A stretch of DNA of 10,962 bases from Cylindrotheca closterium. Taxonomy: Eukaryota; Bacillariophyta; Bacillariophyceae; Bacillariales; Bacillariaceae. Below the pieces are notes generated by a model. That model saw only the letters and a program-made list of their open reading frames with translations. It was not told where the DNA came from and ran no database searches. The stretch lies in the NCBI GenBank assembly GCA_933822405.4, contig CAKOGP040002026.1:1-10962 (forward strand), given 5' to 3'. Each line of letters begins with the position of its first letter. Position 1 is the first letter of the stretch. The translations under genes and the position numbers were made by a program. Below are positions 5,463-10,962 of this stretch, piece by piece.

Positions 5463-7982
5463 ATTCATCCATTTCTCAGTTGGAGTGTTGTCAGTGCGGT
5501 TGAGCAGGACTGGGAATTGGGAAAATCCGTTGGGGAATTTGTGGGCCAGGCCTGGATGGGCATGGGAAGTTCCTTCAAGGCGGACAACCGTGGCAACTTC
5601 CTGGAAAAAAGCTACCAAGAACTCAAGGCTGTTGATTTGGACGTAGTTGGGGTTTTTGGCTTTCGATTTTGTACCAGCAAAAATATCTGGGCTCCAAACT
5701 ATGCGGAACCAAAATAGAAGTTCGTCGGAATAGGCGCCTCCTCCAAGAAAGCTAGCATCTCCGTACGACGTGAAGTGGGGGTCTCGAGGGATCATCTGGG
5801 GAATATAGATTTCCCACGTCTCTGTTTCGAGGCTGTGCTTGATGGCTCGGAGTTCGCGGAGCACAGGTTCGTCAAGGCGGAATCGTTTGATTGCGTTCCA
5901 TAGGAAAGTAGCTGCTTCCTTTCCAATAAGGGAAGCAAGGCGGTAGCGGAGGGATGGAGGGAGTTGGTCGGAGATGATTTGGACTTTGTCGTTGCGTTTC
6001 ATGTAATGTTTGATGGATTGGTGGCGGGATCGGAGAAATTGACTCAGGACACGTTGCAAGTTGAAGTAGGAACAACGCATCCATCGACAGACTGTGGTTG
6101 CAGTTGAAACGTGCCCTAGAAGAATCGCAATATCGCGAAGGGACAGAGACGGATTCGCCAGTGTTTCTGAAAGGAGTTTGAGGAGGCGGTCCCGTTTGAT
6201 GGAAGGTAAACGCACTGTCATTCGTCTCGAGTTGATGAGCCATCCAACTGTTTTGCGTTTGTGGGAGAAAGTGTTGGCGAATTTTTCCCAAGATATGCAA
6301 TCGCGGATCCCGTTGGATGGGTTGGGGAATCCCAATAGGATGTATAGGGCAAGGATGCTGGCTGAAATTGTTTGGCGCAAGAATAGGGCCACGTCGGCGT
6401 AGAGGCAATCGTCAACATGGTGGTCAAAGGTTGGGGACTTGCGGGATCCGTCTGCGTTTACAACCCCTGGATTTTTAGAGTCGGGTTTGGCAGGAGTGAA
6501 AGCGGCAATGTCTGATGGCGTTGGAAGGGGAGCAAGGGATAGCTTGGGGAGGTATTTTGCGACTCGTGGGATGGTGGTGACTGCAGCATACCAAAGGGAT
6601 TGGGCGAGCTGCTGGCGGACCATGGCGACAACTTCCCATTGGGCTGGGCTGGTGTTGTCGCCAAATGAGAGACCCGTACAGAAGAAGAGGAATCCAAATA
6701 GCATGAACATGTGCATGCCAACAACATTGGGGTTCCATTTGACATGGCGGAAGGCGCCAGATACATCATCGTTGCAAATGTAGATTTCCTCTTTTGGGTA
6801 AGTGATGCGAAGGTTGTAGATCCAGATCAAGAAGTTGGGAAATGACCTCGGGAAGCAGATTTCGGGTTCAGTTTCTTTGGAAGTGAAATCGTTATCTTTC
6901 ATGGCTGTCAGGGAAGGATGGTGGATGGCATCAAAGATGATACGGGGTTTGTGATATTCGTGACATGCATCAAACAACCCGAGTGGAGTAGTGTGGGCGT
7001 CTTGGATGTATGGAAGTAGGGCTGGGTTGGCTGCCAGAAGGTAGTTGCGAAGGATGTCTTTTTCGACTGCGCTTTGTGTTTTGCTAACGTTGTTGTAAAC
7101 CGTCTTGTGATTACCGTAGGCAATTAAGGTGCGCAGGTTCTCATCCGTCGATTCCGCATTGACGTTATTGGGGGCGCCATCGAGGAAGACGCGTTTGAGC
7201 TGGTCGATGAGGAAGGGGTCAACATTGGCTTCACGGAGAATGGGTTCGAGGGTTGGCCGGTCGCGATGGGCACCGGTGTGGATGTTGCCAACGAATTGGA
7301 CTACGGTTGGGATGCTGAGGTCATAGTGGAGTAAGCATGCGGTGAACATGCGGCTCCATCGATGCATGGCAACGCTGGGGGTCAGATTCGGTGGTATTGG
7401 TTGTTGGAGGGGTCGGAAGTCCACAAAGCGGTGTTCTTTGATGAGAAGGGAGAGGAGATGGATGGATGGGCACACGTGGAAGAGGGTTGCAAGGTCGGTC
7501 TGGCTCAGGTAGCAGCTCTTCAGCAAAAATATCCAGGTATGTTCAAACTTATGCTCTGTGCTGAACCACCTGTCTACGCTGTCCTTACCATGCGGAGAAT
7601 TGACGGCAAGAAAGACCGGGGATGGGAGTTTGGTGGTTGCCCAGGCCTCGCGGTCGCGTTTGGTCATAGATGGGGTAGACGAACGACCTTGGACGGAGAC
7701 TTCAAGGAGCTCTCCAAATTTTTCTTGCTCTGCGTCAGTGAATTGGTAGTACTGGGAATCAGGAGGTAGGGCGGATCGGTGGTGTGCTGAGGGCGCTGCG
7801 GAAGGTTGGCTCGTTGTAGGAGTGGAGATGGAAATTTGGGGCAGTTGGGGTTGGGTTGACACTGGTGTCTGGGTGGGTTGGTAAACGAGGCTGCTTGGGT
7901 GAGGGATGATGCATGTAGAGTACTCAGGGACTTGGAGTGGGTGTGGGGGGAATGCACAGAAAGGAAGTGGAAAGTAAGTCAC
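5109..7982 (-). CDS. Reverse transcriptase-RNase H polyprotein of DIRS-order element
   Basis: A 957-residue frame that copies element RNA into DNA. Residues 1-110 are a Pro/Ser/Thr-rich leader. The RT domain spans about 310-600: KPRIIFDAIHH (345-355), motif A with the catalytic Asp in NDDVSGAFR (404-412), motif B GLSFGDNTSPAQWE (437-450), motif C HHVDDCLYA (521-529, VDD in place of the common YxDD), and the K-TVGWLIN region (577-584). An insert of about 70 residues separates motifs B and C. RNase H follows, with D742 (YGDAS), E787 (NSLEF), D831 (RTDNT) and D875/D876 (PGDDNFAADF). No methyltransferase or protease is seen. The ATG at 7982 lies 40 nt after the Gag stop in another frame. The last 163 nt overlap the YR start. 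The frame is fully open, in contrast with its broken neighbours. Confidence 0.88.
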   Translation of the reverse strand: MTYFPLPFCAFPPHPLQVPEYSTCIIPHPSSLVYQPTQTPVSTQPQLPQISISTPTTSQPSAAPSAHHRSALPPDSQYYQFTDAEQEKFGELLEVSVQGRSSTPSMTKRDREAWATTKLPSPVFLAVNSPHGKDSVDRWFSTEHKFEHTWIFLLKSCYLSQTDLATLFHVCPSIHLLSLLIKEHRFVDFRPLQQPIPPNLTPSVAMHRWSRMFTACLLHYDLSIPTVVQFVGNIHTGAHRDRPTLEPILREANVDPFLIDQLKRVFLDGAPNNVNAESTDENLRTLIAYGNHKTVYNNVSKTQSAVEKDILRNYLLAANPALLPYIQDAHTTPLGLFDACHEYHKPRIIFDAIHHPSLTAMKDNDFTSKETEPEICFPRSFPNFLIWIYNLRITYPKEEIYICNDDVSGAFRHVKWNPNVVGMHMFMLFGFLFFCTGLSFGDNTSPAQWEVVAMVRQQLAQSLWYAAVTTIPRVAKYLPKLSLAPLPTPSDIAAFTPAKPDSKNPGVVNADGSRKSPTFDHHVDDCLYADVALFLRQTISASILALYILLGFPNPSNGIRDCISWEKFANTFSHKRKTVGWLINSRRMTVRLPSIKRDRLLKLLSETLANPSLSLRDIAILLGHVSTATTVCRWMRCSYFNLQRVLSQFLRSRHQSIKHYMKRNDKVQIISDQLPPSLRYRLASLIGKEAATFLWNAIKRFRLDEPVLRELRAIKHSLETETWEIYIPQMIPRDPHFTSYGDASFLGGGAYSDELLFWFRIVWSPDIFAGTKSKAKNPNYVQINSLEFLVAFFQEVATVVRLEGTSHAHPGLAHKFPNGFSQFPVLLNRTDNTPTEKWMNDARTNSPFARLLVDLHGQLLKRSPLTALSDHIPGDDNFAADFISRPNLKLSHHQLLLQTFRTLPWMRNYDYFQPSPKLCSVLRSCLFSNPKQAPPTIPANLGHFVPADSISSSFAMI

Positions 7983-8022
7983 TGACGGGTTGAATGGTAT
8001 TTAAGTAATGGAGTTGGTGGAA

Positions 8023-8973
8023 CTAACCATGAGGCTTTGGGGCCAAACGGGTCACCCCAGGGGTTTTTTCAATGAATTTTTCAAATGCCTGGGTGTCGGC
8101 AGATCCCATAGTTGCTGCAAACTGTTTGGTGTAGTGGATATTGTGGCAGCGGGGGCGGTTGCAATGGTAATTGGCAAATAAGAAATGGGAACAGAAGGCT
8201 GCCTGTTTGCCGGTGATGGGATGTTTACATTTGAAGGGGGCAATTGGAAGTCGGCCTGGGCCGTCATACGGCAGGTATCCGGGATGAGTTCCTTGAGGTG
8301 GGTGCTTTGCGCGTTTGGTTGGGTCGGGCCGTTCACGGGAATTGGGGCTCTCACGTTTGGGAGTGGGGGTTGGTTTTCCATTGAGAATAGCATGCAGGTT
8401 GGGGCATGTGCCGTACGGGCCAAGGTTGCCCATACTAATGGAGAGATTGATGTGGCTGATGGCTTGTGTGACTCCACTGAAAGCGTTCACGAACGTGTCT
8501 GCCATGATCGGTTGGCCATTACGAAGTTTACTCTGAGTCGTTTTGTTTTTTGCGGCTCCCACAACAATTTGCAAGATCTGGTTCATTTCGAGGAGGAGAC
8601 ACAATGGGAGGTGTGGGACTGCGGCATTGTAACGGATCCAATCTTTGGCAGCAGGTGTGTGGAGGGCGTTCATGAAATCCTCCAAGAGTGTGACAATTAA
8701 CGGGGGGTCATCAAAGGTAAAGTCTTTGACACAGTATTTGACAAAGGCAAAGAAATTCGCTAACATCTTGATCAGAGCTTCGACAGAACTGACGTCGCCA
8801 TGAACAAAGATGTCTGTCTTTTTTGCGGCTTGCTTGGACTTGTCTTCTTCCATGGCTTCCTGGCGGATTATGTCTCGGCCTTCCAAGAGGAAAGTGGTGT
8901 ACCTGACATCATTTTTGTTCGGTGGGAGCCAAGCGAGGAGGCTGAGAAGTGAGGTGGCGTCGTGGGGGTGCAT
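8023..8973 (-). pseudogene. Gag-like protein, C-terminal part with CCCH zinc-finger motif
   Basis: 316 residues counted from an internal ATG. It is in the same frame as the upstream Gag piece, separated only by TGA and three codons. The first part is helical and resembles a capsid-type protein only in general character. A basic, proline-rich stretch (about 200-240, with PTPTPKRE and TKRAKHPP) precedes a CX9CX4CX3H pattern at 261-280 (C261, C271, C276, H280; HCNRPRCHNIH), consistent with a nucleic-acid-binding zinc finger. It would package element RNA. It lies 40 nt upstream of the RT start. Internal initiation at 8973 cannot be excluded, but the matching frame argues for one gene split by a stop. 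Confidence 0.6.
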
Positions 8974-8982
8974 GGTGAGGGG

Positions 8983-9933
8983 TCAAACTCCAAAGCTGCA
9001 TGTTTTGAGGACAGTGAGTGTAGCGTGTTGGAAGAGGGCAATATCGAAGTCGACGTTGCGGTCGTAGTTGTTCCGAGTGGTGAGGGTATCGGTGATGTGG
9101 GCAAAAGTGTCATGGAGGTGGCGTAGGGCCTCTTTGATCGAACCGATTTCCAAGAATGTGGCTAAGTCGTCAGTGAGGACGGATGGGTGGAATTCGTTGA
9201 CAGTGGAGCCGTCGAGCTGGATGACCGGTTTGACTCGGCAAAAAATCAAGCTGAAGGAATCTTTGGCACTGGCTGAAGTGCGGGCCAGATCTTTTTCCTT
9301 GGTGCTGTCATTGGCGCCTTTGAGAGCGTTGGCCATGATCTGGGCAAAAAGTTCGCTATCGAATGGGGCCCCTGCTGGAAGGGGGGCTGCGAGAGCTTCT
9401 TGGGTAGTGACATGATTAGTAGATGCTAAAGTAGAGAGGGCCGAGTGCCATTTGAATTCTTCGAAGAGGGCTTTGTATATGGGGATCTCAGCTGCAAATG
9501 CACTGACGATGGATGGGGAATATGTCAGATGCGTAGCTAGGTTGCTGTCTAGAAATAGATGGGTTGGGATGGTATCGGCGCTGAAGATGTGGGCGTGGGA
9601 ATGGATACTCTGGGACTCATTGTGATCGTGAAGGTACTTCATTGCCTCGTACCAGAGCCGGAATTGGGGGTGGAAGGAGTCCAGATTGGCTGGCGGGGCG
9701 GTGGATAGCTTAAGGCTTGGTGGGATGTTGGCACCAGGGTAGATGGGGAAGAATTTTTTGACTTCGGTGAACGCTCCGTCCCCACTGGGCCAGTGGATGT
9801 CCTCAGGGGGGTCGGTGCTGTCGGGGGGCCAAGGCAGCGTGGGCAGAGTATTGGGCGTCATGAAGGTGCCGGGCTTGACATTCTTGAGCGAGGTCATCTC
9901 GGGCAATAGAGATGACGCTGCTGCCAAGGGCAT
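8983..9933 (-). pseudogene. Gag-like protein, middle part ending at in-frame TGA
   Basis: 316 residues in the frame of the downstream Gag part. The reading is CSFGV, TGA (8983-8985), then PLTMHPHDAT, so removal of one stop would make a continuous frame of 637 codons. The N-terminal part is Pro-rich (MTPNTLPTLPWPPD). The rest is predominantly helical, with an Ala/Leu-rich segment and no recognised enzyme motif. TGA is one C-to-T change from CGA (Arg). The codon just before the ATG at 9933 is TAG in this frame, so the upstream continuation must come from another frame. Role assigned by position and the downstream zinc-finger motif only. Confidence 0.55.
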
Positions 9934-10240
9934 CTAAAGAAAAGGCAACTGGGGTGGGGGCATCATAGCTATCATTCGCGGATACCCAGTGCAAGTTTGG
10001 GCCGACCTGCTTAGCGCAGATGACTTGCCGGAGGGTACCATCGGCGCCATCGAAGTAAGCAAATCCGTGCGCTTGGGAGAGGAGGAAGTTTTTGCACTCA
10101 CTAGCGACATGGGTGTGGAAGTAGTTGGAGAGGAGGAGGTTTTCCTTAGTAGTATCCAGGGGTAGGTCCTTGACGGTTGTCAAGGCAGAACGACCGACCT
10201 GGAGGATGGCATCAAGGGTGCGTGGGGGAAAGGTCTGCAT
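9803..10240 (-). pseudogene. Probable N-terminal Gag part, frame-shifted
   Basis: 145 residues starting MQTFPPRTLDAILQVG. The ATG at 10240 is the first in its frame after an upstream TAG. Up to about residue 105 (PVAFSLDAL) the sequence looks protein-like. The frame then overlaps the next Gag piece by 131 nt, and its last residues (HLHDAQYSAHAAL and onward) look like out-of-frame translation. Moving one base forward (+1) anywhere between about 9933 and 9880 joins the two. The simplest reading is a one-base insertion (or two-base deletion) in one Gag gene of about 740 residues. A genuine separate small ORF or programmed +1 frameshift is the alternative. No domain recognised. Confidence 0.5.
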
Positions 10241-10661
10241 TGGTTCAATGAAATGGCCAATACTGGAGATTTGTGAGTAGGCTATGGAAACAAATAGTGA
10301 CTATTGGGGGTAATGTTTAAATGAAATTTGTTGGTTGGAACGGTCGGTTCTTAGAGGTAGTAGTGCCTAACGGAAGGATGCCTGGTGGAGTATCCAGGGT
10401 GGGCCATCATGGTGTTACAAACGGAAGGCTGGGTGTAGTCGGAGTGCCGAGATGCGCTGCCAGTCTTTGGCGAAGGCAATGGCGACGGGACTCACACGAT
10501 TGGCTCATAGCGGGTTTGGTGCGGAGGTCCACGGAGGTGGAGTTGGCCGAATTGGGCAGGGTCTCACTCGAACTTTTGCGAAAATGCCAGTGCCGCACAG
10601 GATTGGAACGGGTCCGGGGGAGCAGGAACTTGGCGGTACGGGTGCATGGCGGTGGATGGTC

Positions 10662-10780
10662 TGCCACCAGTAGGTAAGTGAGCATGGAAATGGGAGATGC
10701 TGCAGGTAGGGGACTGGTTGAGATTTCCAGGGAGAATAGTTGGTTGTTGACTGGCAACAAATGCACAGGCACATTGAATA
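10662..10780. repeat. Degenerate direct repeat, copy 1
   Basis: Begins TGCCACCAGTAGG and ends AATGCACAGGCACATTGAATA. It aligns with 10846-10962 at an offset of 182-184 bp. Both ends match well and the middle is diverged. The inverted sequence TGTTGAC-T-GGCAACA is at 10745-10759. Confidence 0.6.
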
Positions 10781-10845
10781 GGGTGGTAGCATGGGGCTAA
10801 ACCACCTGACACCGGGTGTCGGTTCAAATATCAGGAATTTGAGGG

Positions 10846-10962
10846 TGCCACCGGTGGGCAAGTTAAACAGCGGATGGGCGCTGACGCAACGGTGCATTTT
10901 GATAGGGCTCCTGGGAGGGAGGTGGTCGTTGACGGTCAACGAATGCACAGGCGCATTGAATA
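10846..10962. repeat. Degenerate direct repeat, copy 2
   Basis: Begins TGCCACCGGTGGG and ends AATGCACAGGCGCATTGAATA exactly at the window edge. The perfect inverted repeat CGTTGAC-G-GTCAACG is at 10927-10941. Against copy 1, the clearest differences in the last 38 bases include TCG/TTG, ACG/ACA and GCGC/GCAC, all CpG transitions with this copy retaining CpG. More copies may lie to the right. Confidence 0.6.

Larger units (their letters stand above)
3139..10962 (-). mobile_element. Degenerate DIRS-order (tyrosine recombinase) retrotransposon
   Basis: On the minus strand the order is Gag-like protein with a zinc-finger-like motif, reverse transcriptase plus RNase H, then an overlapping tyrosine recombinase. 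This is the organisation of YR retrotransposons (DIRS/PAT/Ngaro type), which integrate with a tyrosine recombinase instead of a DDE integrase. RT and RNase H catalytic residues are present. No aspartic protease, DDE integrase, LTR or adenine methyltransferase domain was found. The copy is defective: Gag has a +1 frame change and a TGA, and the YR has been broken up by tandem duplication and deletion. The whole span is strongly G-rich on the plus strand (C-rich on the coding strand), which helps delimit it. The 5' end may lie beyond the window. Confidence 0.85.
10241..10962 (-). other. 5' non-coding region of the retroelement
   Basis: About 720 bp upstream of the first Gag ATG without a convincing gene: short frames on both strands overlap each other and lack domains. 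The same strong G-over-C bias on the plus strand as in the Gag/RT region suggests that it still belongs to the element. It includes the degenerate repeat pair and a small inverted repeat GACAC-CGG-GTGTC at 10808-10820. It would be expected to contain the promoter and the 5' terminal repeat, which may continue beyond the right end. Confidence 0.5.

Noticed and set aside
7362..7769. 135-residue plus-strand open frame
   Set aside because: Antisense to the Pro-rich leader of the RT ORF. The C-rich coding strand naturally leaves stop-poor antisense frames.
8185..8700. 171-residue plus-strand open frame
   Set aside because: Antisense to the Gag zinc-finger half, without any domain. The opposite strand has the basic and Cys/His motifs in the expected order.

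Overview
The window looks like nuclear DNA of a eukaryotic protist. A diatom or other stramenopile is my best guess, but it rests on the general look of the retroelement and the compact intronless host gene, not on a diagnostic marker. There is one recognisable host gene, a small repeat family around it, and a large degenerate retrotransposon filling the right two thirds.

Left part (1-3138). AT-rich intergenic DNA with short tandem repeats leads to an intact plus-strand gene for a TRAPPC2L/Tca17-type subunit of the TRAPP vesicle-tethering complex (1070-1624). Three copies of a dispersed repeat of about 0.2-0.28 kb flank it: one diverged copy upstream (745-950) and two close copies downstream (2161-2438 and 2696-2976). 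Each carries the same leading GGCGCCGC block and a palindromic TCGAAT core. No other convincing gene is seen here.

Right part (3139-10962). On the minus strand lies a tyrosine-recombinase retrotransposon of the DIRS order. In its own transcription order it has a 5' non-coding region with a degenerate repeat pair (10241-10962), a Gag-like gene broken by a +1 frame change and an in-frame TGA (10240-8023), a 957-residue reverse transcriptase-RNase H ORF with its catalytic motifs intact (7982-5109), and a tyrosine recombinase (YR) ORF that starts inside the RNase H end in another frame (from 5271). No DDE integrase, aspartic protease or LTR was recognised.

The 3' half of the element is rearranged. 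An 896-bp unit running from the RNase H C-terminus through the N-terminal two thirds of the YR is present as two apparently identical head-to-tail copies (4567-5462 and 3671-4566), plus a shortened, slightly diverged third (3374-3670). At each junction the truncated YR is fused in frame to the RNase H tail, giving chimeric ORFs of 352 and 368 residues. The real YR C-terminus (with the catalytic tyrosine) survives only as a detached fragment at 3139-3351, where the HSxR arginine is glutamine. The element therefore cannot make a normal YR from this locus. Several lesions, namely TGA possibly from CGA, CAA possibly from CGA, and TpG for CpG in the third unit, would fit CpG transition decay.
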